Below, one piece after another: positions 1-5,078 of a DNA stretch of 6,007 nt. Each line of letters begins with the position of its first letter. The first letter of the stretch is position 1. The DNA lies in NCBI GenBank assembly GCA_934699065.1, contig CAKUWD010000178.1, positions 1 through 6,007 on the forward strand. The letters are read 5' to 3'. Both the position numbers and the translations under genes were made by a program. Under the pieces are notes generated by a model. It did no database searches and was not told the origin of the DNA. It saw only the letters and a list, made by a program, of their open reading frames with translations. This stretch comes from an uncultured Treponema sp. GTDB lineage: Bacteria; Spirochaetota; Spirochaetia; Treponematales; Treponemataceae.

Positions 1-869
1 TCATCAAGCAAATCCATTTTCTTAAGTGCTGCAATCAGCCTGCTGCGGTCTATGGCCGGTGGATATTCTGTAAATAAAGAAATAGTTCCCTTGTTCTGAT
101 ATTTGTTTCCATCTTTATAAACAAAAGTTTCATCAACTGTATCGCGGATAACAAGAGCCGCCCCCGTTGCCTTGCTTACAATTATAGTTGCCTTATGACT
201 TCCCTGGGCATAATTAAGATCTTTATCTCCACCCCAGTCAACGTATGTAGTTGTTCCGCCCATATTGTAGCGGGTTGCCCATTCAGCAGTAATCAGATAT
301 ACAGGTTCTCCATTATAATTATCATCCCCTGTATAAGTGTATCGCACGTAAATCGGCATCTTTGTGATGATGCCTTTAGAAAGTGGATCTACTGCCCTCA
401 TTGCCTTTGCTTCCCAAATATCCCCCTTCTGGATTTTGTGACTGGTAAAAGTTGGAAAGCTTCTGAAGCTAGGATATCCGTTATCAACAAGCATTGTAAG
501 ATTACCATCGCTGTTTATAATAAAAGAGGAAGGAATTGCCTCGTGAATACCAAGGGCTACCTGAGCCTTGTTTCGATTTGTATCCTGGTCTACATAAAAA
601 TCACCCTCGTAAACAAGGCCCTTGTCGGTCCAGGTTGGAATAATAATGGCTGACACAATTTTACTCTGAAGTCCCACATAGCGTCCGTTTTGATATAGGC
701 GCAAATCGCTGCGTTCAGTAAACTTATAATTTCTGCTTCCTTTATAGGAAATTGTCTGGGTATCATCCGAAAGTTCCCCCAGCGGATGATTTATTGCAGA
801 CTGCCCCATCACGTAAAAAGAAAGACAAGAAAATATCAAGATATAGATAACGCAGACAATTTTTTTCAT
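1..869 (-). CDS. Secreted protein, probable OmpA-family envelope protein (N-terminal 289 residues; C-terminus beyond window)
   Basis: The frame is open from the ATG at 869-867 to the left edge, giving 289 full codons with no stop. Residues 1-22 (MKKIVCVIYILIFSC then LSFYVMG) form a signal peptide: two lysines, a hydrophobic core, and a plausible signal peptidase I site after V-M-G22. Cys15 in IFSC could be read as a relaxed spirochaetal lipobox, but the hydrophobic stretch continues past it, so I favour ordinary secretion. The mature part looks like a soluble beta-rich domain; at 270-289 it reads PPAIDRSRLIAALKKMDLLD. From memory, such a linker precedes the peptidoglycan-binding OmpA domain in treponemal OmpA-family proteins. 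That domain would lie outside the window, so the function is inference and the reading frame is solid. No clear Shine-Dalgarno precedes the ATG. The LUD gene is upstream on the same strand, 126 bases away, separated by a hairpin element that probably breaks co-transcription. Confidence 0.7.
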   Translation of the reverse strand, partial: MKKIVCVIYILIFSCLSFYVMGQSAINHPLGELSDDTQTISYKGSRNYKFTERSDLRLYQNGRYVGLQSKIVSAIIIPTWTDKGLVYEGDFYVDQDTNRNKAQVALGIHEAIPSSFIINSDGNLTMLVDNGYPSFRSFPTFTSHKIQKGDIWEAKAMRAVDPLSKGIITKMPIYVRYTYTGDDNYNGEPVYLITAEWATRYNMGGTTTYVDWGGDKDLNYAQGSHKATIIVSKATGAALVIRDTVDETFVYKDGNKYQNKGTISLFTEYPPAIDRSRLIAALKKMDLLD

Positions 870-881
870 AATAAAAGTCAC

Positions 882-989
882 GTCAGACCCCGAACCTTCG
901 CAGCATAGCTGCTCGGAGACTCGCTAAAAACAGTCCACTGGACTGTTTTTGCCCTGCTACGCAGTGCCGCTCCCTAAGTTCGGGGTGAC
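882..989. repeat. Cloverleaf-like inverted-repeat element
   Basis: The terminal arms are GTCAGACCCCGAAC (882-895) and GTTCGGGGTGAC (978-989), complementary except for a two-base GA bulge. They enclose three separate hairpins: GCAGC-ATA-GCTGC (900-912), a 12-bp stem at 926-950, and CTGC-TAC-GCAG (954-964). It fills almost the whole gap between the LUD gene stop and the next gene on the same strand and has no convincing coding content. The shape, an outer stem around three hairpins, fits a non-autonomous mobile repeat of the REP/MITE type. That nature is inference, because only one copy is visible here. Confidence 0.7.
926..950. terminator. Bidirectional terminator-like palindrome
   Basis: The 12-base arm AAAAACAGTCCA (926-937) and its exact complement TGGACTGTTTTT (939-950) are separated by one base. 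The stem has a GC-containing middle and A5/T5 ends, so in either direction the RNA hairpin ends in a short U-run. It would lie downstream of the LUD gene on the minus strand and could stop its transcript before the OmpA-like gene. The U-run is only five long and is part of the stem, so termination strength is uncertain. Confidence 0.45.
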
Positions 990-995
990 AGTTTT

Positions 996-1634
996 TTAGA
1001 TTCCAAGATCCTCGCCAACAAGAATAACCTTAATGCGTCCATCAGGCTTACAGATGCGGGTCTCAACAAACTGAGCACAGATGCTCTGAGGGCTGAGACA
1101 GTCACCGCACAAGCCGGTTTTTGCACAAGGTGTTGCATCACAGAAGCGCATTGCATTTACAGGAGATGTATAGTTACGAACCTTATCATAAGCTGCATCC
1201 ATATCAGGAACAATTTTATTCATTCCAGCAATAATAAGAATATTTTTAGGACCGTAGCAGAGAGCTGCCACACGGTTTCCCTTACCGTCAATATTAAAAA
1301 GCTCGCCATCTTCAGTAATAGCATTAGAACTCATAAGGAAGAAATCCGACATTAAAGCCTGGTGCATGATTTCCTCACGCTCTTCCGATGACTTTGCAGT
1401 GTCGCGGTCAATCAGATTGTAGCCCTTATCAGCAAGGACTTTTTTGATCCCCAGCTGGTCAACAGTAGTAGTACCACCCCAGGAAACAGAAGCCCCCGCA
1501 GGAATCAGCTCCAGTACTTTAGCCGCTACATCTTTACTGTCAGAAATATAATAAGCCTCAAAGTGTCTCTTCTTCAAAGCATCCACAACCTTTGGTCCTG
1601 CCAGATCATTTCGTTTTTTCAGTGGTTCTAACAT
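996..1634 (-). CDS. LUD-domain protein (LutC/YkgG, DUF162-like) with C-terminal cysteine cluster
   Basis: This complete 212-residue protein belongs to the LUD (lactate utilization, DUF162) superfamily. Family-typical stretches are SWGGTTTVDQLG (51-62) and ITEDGELFNIDGKGNR (106-121), followed by the hydrophobic strand NILIIAGMNKIV (131-142). The C-terminal part has cysteines at 165, 170, 176, 179 and 186 (spacing C-x4-C-x5-C-x2-C-x6-C), plus C195. Such clusters could bind iron-sulfur or another metal; this is inference. LutC-type proteins elsewhere work with LutA/LutB in lactate oxidation, but no lutA or lutB is visible here, so the substrate is unknown and I give no gene symbol. No signal peptide or membrane segment is seen, so it is probably cytoplasmic. 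The ATG at 1634-1632 is preceded by a strong ribosome binding site, AAGGGGG (complement of 1641-1647), six bases away. The gene is divergent from dat and appears to be transcribed alone. Confidence 0.9.
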   Translation of the reverse strand: MLEPLKKRNDLAGPKVVDALKKRHFEAYYISDSKDVAAKVLELIPAGASVSWGGTTTVDQLGIKKVLADKGYNLIDRDTAKSSEEREEIMHQALMSDFFLMSSNAITEDGELFNIDGKGNRVAALCYGPKNILIIAGMNKIVPDMDAAYDKVRNYTSPVNAMRFCDATPCAKTGLCGDCLSPQSICAQFVETRICKPDGRIKVILVGEDLGI

Positions 1635-1663
1635 TCCCCACCCCCTTTGCTCATATAAGATTT

Positions 1664-1692
1664 ATAATATCATATGGAAGTAATTCTGTCAT
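1664..1692 (-). promoter_or_regulatory. Probable sigma70-type promoter of the LUD gene
   Basis: On the minus strand the -35 box ATGACA (complement of 1687-1692; 5 of 6 to TTGACA) and the -10 box TATTAT (complement of 1664-1669; 5 of 6 to TATAAT) are separated by exactly 17 bases. Transcription would start near 1657, leaving a leader of about 20 bases that contains the AAGGGGG ribosome binding site. Position, spacing and box quality agree; no experimental support is available from sequence alone. Confidence 0.55.
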
Positions 1693-1732
1693 TGAATTTA
1701 TAGTAACAAGAATTCAATGTGAACTATAAATT
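1690..1732. promoter_or_regulatory. Two interleaved inverted repeats, candidate operator
   Basis: Repeat one pairs CATTGAATT (1690-1698) with AATTCAATG (1711-1719), nine perfect base pairs. Repeat two pairs AATTTATAGT (1695-1704) with ACTATAAATT (1723-1732), ten perfect base pairs. The left arms overlap by four bases, so only one pairing can form at a time. The first repeat overlaps the -35 box of the LUD promoter by three bases. This position suits a transcription-factor site, but the sequence is AT-rich and chance is not excluded. Confidence 0.35.
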
Positions 1733-1753
1733 AAAAAAAAACTTACGGTAAAT

Positions 1754-1896
1754 TTGGCGCGAGGGAGTGAATCAGGGGGCAAAAAGACTTTTTTTGGGGA
1801 TGCCGCGGAAGCGGCATTAATATAGTTTCTATACCCCAAAAAACGTCTAGCGCATTATTGCGCGTTTTTGACCCATGATTCACGACCGGAAGCCAA
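1754..1896. repeat. Nested multi-branch inverted-repeat element
   Basis: An outer stem pairs 1767-1785 (starting GTGAATCA, ending CAAAAA) with 1865-1883 (TTTTTG ... TGATTCAC), 17 of 19 positions paired. A weak TTGGC/GCCAA pair at 1754-1758 and 1892-1896 closes it further. Inside, 1786-1799 pairs with 1834-1847 (13 of 14), and this second stem encloses two hairpins: TGCCGC-GGAA-GCGGCA (1801-1816) and TATAG-TTT-CTATA (1821-1833). A fourth hairpin, GCGCA-TTAT-TGCGC, is at 1850-1863. Together they form two stacked three-way junctions. The element lies between the divergent LUD and dat promoters, upstream of both predicted starts, so it is probably acting as DNA (a mobile repeat) rather than as RNA. 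A structured RNA from a promoter I cannot see remains possible. Confidence 0.75.
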
Positions 1897-1914
1897 TTGA
1901 TCGAAAAATCTTTT

Positions 1915-1920
1915 TATAAT
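1915..1920 (+). promoter_or_regulatory. Candidate -10 box (TATAAT) of dat
   Basis: A perfect TATAAT lies 90 bases before the dat ATG, just after the branched repeat. No good -35 box sits at the usual 16-18 base distance; the nearest resemblance, TTGATC at 1897-1902, is only 12 bases away. Transcription from here would give a leader of about 85 bases containing the 1976-1991 palindrome. The region is AT-rich, so the match could be accidental. Confidence 0.4.
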
Positions 1921-1975
1921 TACATTGCATTTATTTATTATTTAGGGTACATTTACTTACTTACATTAAATATTT

Positions 1976-1991
1976 ACAGCGAATTCGCTGT
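1976..1991. promoter_or_regulatory. Perfect 16-base palindrome before the dat ribosome binding site
   Basis: ACAGCGAATTCGCTGT is a complete palindrome ending eight bases before the GGAG at 2000-2003. As DNA it is a symmetric candidate operator. As RNA it could form a six-bp hairpin with an AATT loop at the edge of the translation start region. It contrasts with the AT-rich sequence around it. The function is unproven. Confidence 0.4.
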
Positions 1992-2010
1992 TTCGTAGTG
2001 GAGAACGTTT

Positions 2011-3360
2011 ATGTCAGAAAAAGGCACAAATCAGTATTACATTACCAGACAGGATTCCACAGAATCTAATGCCCGCAGCTACCCGCGAAAATTTCCATTC
2101 GCAATTGCTAAAGCCAAAGGCTCATGGGTTGAGGACGTAGAAGGAAACAAATATCTGGATTTTTTGTGTGGTGCGGGAACTTTAGCACTCGGCCACAATG
2201 ATGACGAAGTAAACAAGGCAATGGTAGAGCTCATTACATCTGATGCTCCCCTTCATACCCTTGATTTAACCACCCCTGTAAAAGATGAATTCGTTGAAAC
2301 GATACTTCGCCATCTTCCTTCTGAATTAGGAAATAATGCGAAAATTCAATTCTGCTCTCCATCTGGAACGGATGCAACAGACGCTGCCATTAAGCTCTGT
2401 AAAACTGCAACCGGCCGCACTTCCGTAATCTCCTTTGCCGGCGGTTACCACGGAATGGGACAAGGTCCTCTTGCCTGCATGGGAAATCTTCATGCCAAGA
2501 CTGCAGTTAATGGCCTTATGCCGGATGTTCACAGCTTCCCTTACCCTTACGCTTACCGCGATCCGTTCGGACTTGGCGGAGAAGCCGGAGTAAAGGCTGC
2601 CTGCAACTTTTTTGAGCGCACGTTGAAAGACCCTGAAAGCGGAATTACAAAGCCAGCCTGCGTAATCTTAGAGCCTATTCAGGGTGAAGGCGGAGTTATT
2701 CCTGCCCCTGTAGAGTTCTTGCAGACTGTTCGCCGCGTAACAAAAGAACTGGACATTCCACTTATTGTAGATGAAATTCAGTGCGGTATGGGACGCAGCG
2801 GTAAGCTTTTTGCATTTGAATATGCTGATATCGTGCCGGATGTTCTTTTGCTTTCTAAAGCAATCGGCGGCTCACAGCCAATGGCAGTAGTAGTTTATAA
2901 AAAAGAACTCGATAAATGGACAGCAGGTGCACACGCAGGAACCTTCCGCGGAAACCAGCTTGCGATGAAAGCCGGAACAATTACTTTGAACCGTGTTTCT
3001 CAGCCTGATTTCCTTGCTGATGTTGTTCGCAAGGGAGATAATATCCGTGCACACCTCCGCGAACTGCAGAAAAAAGTAAGCATTATCGGCGACATCCGTG
3101 GTAAAGGCCTTATGGTTGGTACCGAGTTTGTTGATCCTAAAGGAACTCCAGACTGTATCGGTTCACTTCCTGCCTCAGGTGAAATTGCCGGCGCTGTTCA
3201 AAAGCTCTGCTTTGAAAATGGTCTTATCGTAGAAAAAGGCGGCCGCAACGGTGCTGTTATGCGCTGTCTCTGCGCCCTCAATATCACAGACGAAGATCTT
3301 TCTAAAGCCTGGAAGATTTTTGAAAAATGTGTATTAGAAATTGATAAGAAGTATAAATAA
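2011..3360 (+). CDS. dat: L-2,4-diaminobutyrate:2-oxoglutarate aminotransferase
   Basis: This 449-residue class III PLP aminotransferase uses glutamate to transaminate aspartate 4-semialdehyde, giving L-2,4-diaminobutyrate and 2-oxoglutarate. Visible motifs are YYITRQDSTESNARSYPRK near the start (9-27), the phosphate-binding SGTDATDAA (118-126), GGYHGM (144-149), EPIQGEGGV (221-229), D254 in the VDEIQ motif for the pyridine nitrogen, the Schiff-base lysine K283 in LLSKAIGG, and TFRGNQLA (311-318). The N-terminal signature, GTLALGHN, PLHTLDLTTP, LGLGGEAGV and VEKGGRNG closely match the Acinetobacter-type Dat sequence as I remember it, in line with the full family length. EctB of ectoine synthesis is related and does the same reaction, but no ectA or ectC is near and a matching decarboxylase follows. 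The ATG at 2011 has GGAG (2000-2003) seven bases upstream. The protein should be cytoplasmic. A terminator-like hairpin follows ten bases after the stop. Confidence 0.93.
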   Translation: MSEKGTNQYYITRQDSTESNARSYPRKFPFAIAKAKGSWVEDVEGNKYLDFLCGAGTLALGHNDDEVNKAMVELITSDAPLHTLDLTTPVKDEFVETILRHLPSELGNNAKIQFCSPSGTDATDAAIKLCKTATGRTSVISFAGGYHGMGQGPLACMGNLHAKTAVNGLMPDVHSFPYPYAYRDPFGLGGEAGVKAACNFFERTLKDPESGITKPACVILEPIQGEGGVIPAPVEFLQTVRRVTKELDIPLIVDEIQCGMGRSGKLFAFEYADIVPDVLLLSKAIGGSQPMAVVVYKKELDKWTAGAHAGTFRGNQLAMKAGTITLNRVSQPDFLADVVRKGDNIRAHLRELQKKVSIIGDIRGKGLMVGTEFVDPKGTPDCIGSLPASGEIAGAVQKLCFENGLIVEKGGRNGAVMRCLCALNITDEDLSKAWKIFEKCVLEIDKKYK

Positions 3361-3370
3361 ATAACCGTAA

Positions 3371-3438
3371 ACCCTGGTACAGTGGTTTCGATACGATGCT
3401 TCGCATCACTCAACCACCGTACCAGGGTAATTTTTTTT
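3371..3438 (+). terminator. Intrinsic terminator-like stem with T8 tract after dat
   Basis: ACCCTGGTAC (3371-3380) pairs perfectly with GTACCAGGGT (3419-3428); one mismatch follows, then GTGGTT (3382-3387) pairs with AACCAC (3412-3417) and GATGC (3395-3399) with GCATC (3403-3407). After the stem come AA and eight T residues (3431-3438). This looks like an intrinsic terminator built around a hairpin repeat. The two As between stem and T-run may weaken it, so it could attenuate rather than fully stop transcription into ddc. Confidence 0.6.
3382..3418 (+). repeat. Hairpin repeat, copy A
   Basis: The left arm is GTGGTTTCGATAC (3382-3394), the right arm ACTCAACCACC (3408-3418), and the centre is GATGC-TTC-GCATC. 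The arms are shared with copies B, C and D in this window, while the centre is private to this copy but still self-complementary. It is embedded in the longer stem of the post-dat terminator. Confidence 0.85.
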
Positions 3439-3441
3439 AAC

Positions 3442-3482
3442 GGTGGTTGAGTGCCCGCGAAAGCGGGTATATCGAAACCACC
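3442..3482 (-). repeat. Hairpin repeat, copy B (inverted)
   Basis: This copy runs opposite to A: on the plus strand GGTGGTTGAGTG (3442-3453) leads and TATCGAAACCACC (3470-3482) ends it. The centre is CCCGC-GAAA-GCGGG (3454-3467), a GC-rich stem with a GNRA-type loop. An additional TA relative to the other copies gives TATATCGAAACC instead of TATCGAAACC. It ends 17 bases before the ddc ATG, so it forms most of the region just upstream of that gene. Confidence 0.85.
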
Positions 3483-3487
3483 AGAAC

Positions 3488-3491
3488 AGGA
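3488..3491 (+). promoter_or_regulatory. Ribosome binding site fixing the ddc start
   Basis: AGGA lies eight bases before the ATG at 3500. The same frame is open further upstream to a GTG at 3443, but those extra 19 codons lie within repeat copy B, have no Shine-Dalgarno, and encode no family-like sequence. The ATG at 3500 is therefore preferred. Confidence 0.7.
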
Positions 3492-3499
3492 AAATAAAC

Positions 3500-4972
3500 A
3501 TGGAAGAACTCTTTCTAACCTGCGAAAAATCAAATAAAAAGAAATATAAAAAAATCATAAAGCAAACCGCTTCTGCAATTGCCGATGCCTTTGTAAACGA
3601 GTCAGCCTATTCCGGTCCGACTCCGGAAGAACTCAAAAAATTTGTTGCACAAGATTCAATTCTGCCGGAACACGGTCTTGGCTTTGGAAAAGTATTTGAA
3701 ATCACAAAAGAAAAGGTACTTCCAAATCTTCTTCGAACTCCTTCAACAGAATATATGCCCCACCTTCACGGGCCATCTCTTTTGGAAACAATTTCTTCAG
3801 AACTTATTATCTCAACTTTCAACCAGTCTATGGACAGCTGGGATCAGTCTCCTGTAGCCACCGAAATTGAAGTTGAAACAATCCGCCACCTTTGTAAACT
3901 TTATGGCTATGATCCGGTTACAGCAGACGGCGTATTCACTAGCGGTGGCAGCCAGTCTAACCAGACAGCAATTATTCTTGCCCGCGACTGGTATTGTAAC
4001 GAAATCTTAAAATATGATGTAAAAAAATATGGACTAAATGAGAAATGTTCTAAACTCAGAATGTATACCAGCGAGATTTCTCATTTCTCTATGGAAAAAT
4101 CTGCCCACATTCTGGGATTAGGCTATCAGTCTGTAGTAAAGGTGCCTGTAGACAGCCGTAAACGCATGGACTTAGCTGCCCTCCGCTCTCTCATTGATGC
4201 AGACACAAAAGCCGGCAATATTCCATTCCTTATTGTAGGTACAGTAGGAACAACTGATTTTGGAAGTATAGACCCGCTTGAAGAACTCAATTCAATTGCT
4301 CGCGAACACAATATGTGGCTTCACGCAGATGCAGCTTATGGCTCAGGCGTTATCATGAGTGAAAAATACCGTAACCGAGTCTCAGCCCTTAAACTCTGCG
4401 ATTCAATAACTGTAGACTTCCACAAAATGTTCCTTATGCCTATTTCCTGCTCTGCAGTTCTCTTAAAAAACGGCAGCACCTTTGACGCCCTAACAATTCA
4501 CGCAGACTATCTCAACCGCGAGGAAGATGAAGAAGACGGCTACACAAATCTTGTAGATAAATCCCTGCAGACAACACGCCGCTTCGACGCACTAAAAGTA
4601 TGGACCAGTTTTCAGGTTCGTGGCCGCGACGGCTGGAGTAAACTGATAGAGACCAGCATGGAAAATGCTCAGTACTTTTACAGCCAGCTTAAGGCCGACC
4701 CGGACTTTGCAGTGGTAACTGAACCTGAAATCTCATCCGTAGTATTCAGATATTGCGGAAGCGGAAAAGAAAATAATCCGGAAGAACTCAAAAAACTCGA
4801 TGAAATCAACAAAAAGGTTCGCCGAACTTTAATTCATCAGTATGGAACAATTATTGGCCAGACTGTAAGTGACGGCAGAGTTTGCCTTAAATTTACGCTG
4901 CTGAATCCGCGTATCAGTCATGAAAAACTGGATGAGTTGAAGGAACTTATAAAGAAGCTGGCGCAAGAGTAA
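3500..4972 (+). CDS. ddc: L-2,4-diaminobutyrate decarboxylase (group II PLP decarboxylase)
   Basis: This 490-residue cytoplasmic enzyme should decarboxylate L-2,4-diaminobutyrate to 1,3-diaminopropane. Group II decarboxylase features are clear: NQSMDSWDQSP (108-118), the phosphate-binding TSGGSQSN (147-154), H195 in SEISHFS stacking on the cofactor, HADAAYG (275-281) with D277 for the pyridine nitrogen, and the Schiff-base lysine K309 in DSITVDFHKM. KSLQTTRRFDALKVW (354-368) is also family-typical. The NQSMDSWDQSP and DFHK-x6-SC blocks fit Acinetobacter-type Ddc as I recall it; glutamate, aromatic amino acid and other group II decarboxylases share the fold, but the adjacent dat supports this substrate. 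The gene lies 139 bases after dat on the same strand, the gap being filled by a terminator-like hairpin and an inverted repeat. Expression may come from read-through or from a weak local promoter. The stop codon is followed after one base by repeat copy C. Confidence 0.9.
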   Translation: MEELFLTCEKSNKKKYKKIIKQTASAIADAFVNESAYSGPTPEELKKFVAQDSILPEHGLGFGKVFEITKEKVLPNLLRTPSTEYMPHLHGPSLLETISSELIISTFNQSMDSWDQSPVATEIEVETIRHLCKLYGYDPVTADGVFTSGGSQSNQTAIILARDWYCNEILKYDVKKYGLNEKCSKLRMYTSEISHFSMEKSAHILGLGYQSVVKVPVDSRKRMDLAALRSLIDADTKAGNIPFLIVGTVGTTDFGSIDPLEELNSIAREHNMWLHADAAYGSGVIMSEKYRNRVSALKLCDSITVDFHKMFLMPISCSAVLLKNGSTFDALTIHADYLNREEDEEDGYTNLVDKSLQTTRRFDALKVWTSFQVRGRDGWSKLIETSMENAQYFYSQLKADPDFAVVTEPEISSVVFRYCGSGKENNPEELKKLDEINKKVRRTLIHQYGTIIGQTVSDGRVCLKFTLLNPRISHEKLDELKELIKKLAQE

Positions 4973-4973
4973 G

Positions 4974-5012
4974 GGTGGTTTCGATACGGCACTTTGTGGC
5001 TACTCAACCACC
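4974..5012 (+). repeat. Hairpin repeat, copy C
   Basis: GGTGGTTTCGATAC (4974-4987) and ACTCAACCACC (5002-5012) flank an imperfect centre with CAC-TTT-GTG (4990-4998). It begins one base after the ddc stop and has the same orientation as A and D. It may protect or end the ddc transcript, but no T-run follows it. Confidence 0.85.
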
Positions 5013-5022
5013 GGGGATAATT

Positions 5023-5058
5023 GTGGTTTCGATACGGCCTATGGCCTACTCAACCACC
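5023..5058 (+). repeat. Hairpin repeat, copy D
   Basis: GTGGTTTCGATAC (5023-5035) and ACTCAACCACC (5048-5058) flank GGCC-TAT-GGCC (5036-5046). It lies 10 bases after copy C, in tandem, and 20 bases from the stop of the convergent GH57-type gene. The C-D pair fills the convergent gap and could act on both transcripts. Confidence 0.85.
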
Positions 5059-5078
5059 GTGCGGGGCAACCAGCGGGG

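Noticed and set aside
195..653. A 152-residue plus-strand open frame
   Set aside because: It is a shadow of the minus-strand secreted protein, whose frame is open throughout 1-869 with a signal peptide and normal composition.
1941..1976. TTAC short tandem repeats before dat
   Set aside because: There are only three consecutive TTAC units in AT-rich sequence, too few to call a functional repeat.
2011..3360. EctB of an ectoine operon
   Set aside because: The same reaction is possible, but no ectA or ectC is present and the next gene is a diaminobutyrate-type decarboxylase.
3407..3453. Antiterminator-like pairing of 3407-3420 with 3440-3453 (14 perfect base pairs)
   Set aside because: The pairing is real, but its second strand is transcribed after the T8 tract, so it cannot prevent termination there. 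It most likely just reflects two inverted copies of one repeat.
3443..3499. GTG start giving ddc 19 extra N-terminal residues
   Set aside because: The extension is a translation of hairpin repeat copy B, and the ATG at 3500 has its own AGGA site.
3382..5058. CRISPR array
   Set aside because: The repeats are palindromic, in mixed orientation and unevenly spaced around a gene, with no regular spacers.
5061..5078. Direct repeat of GCGGGG after copy D
   Set aside because: Two six-base copies in a GC-rich gap are within chance and have no T-run or other context.
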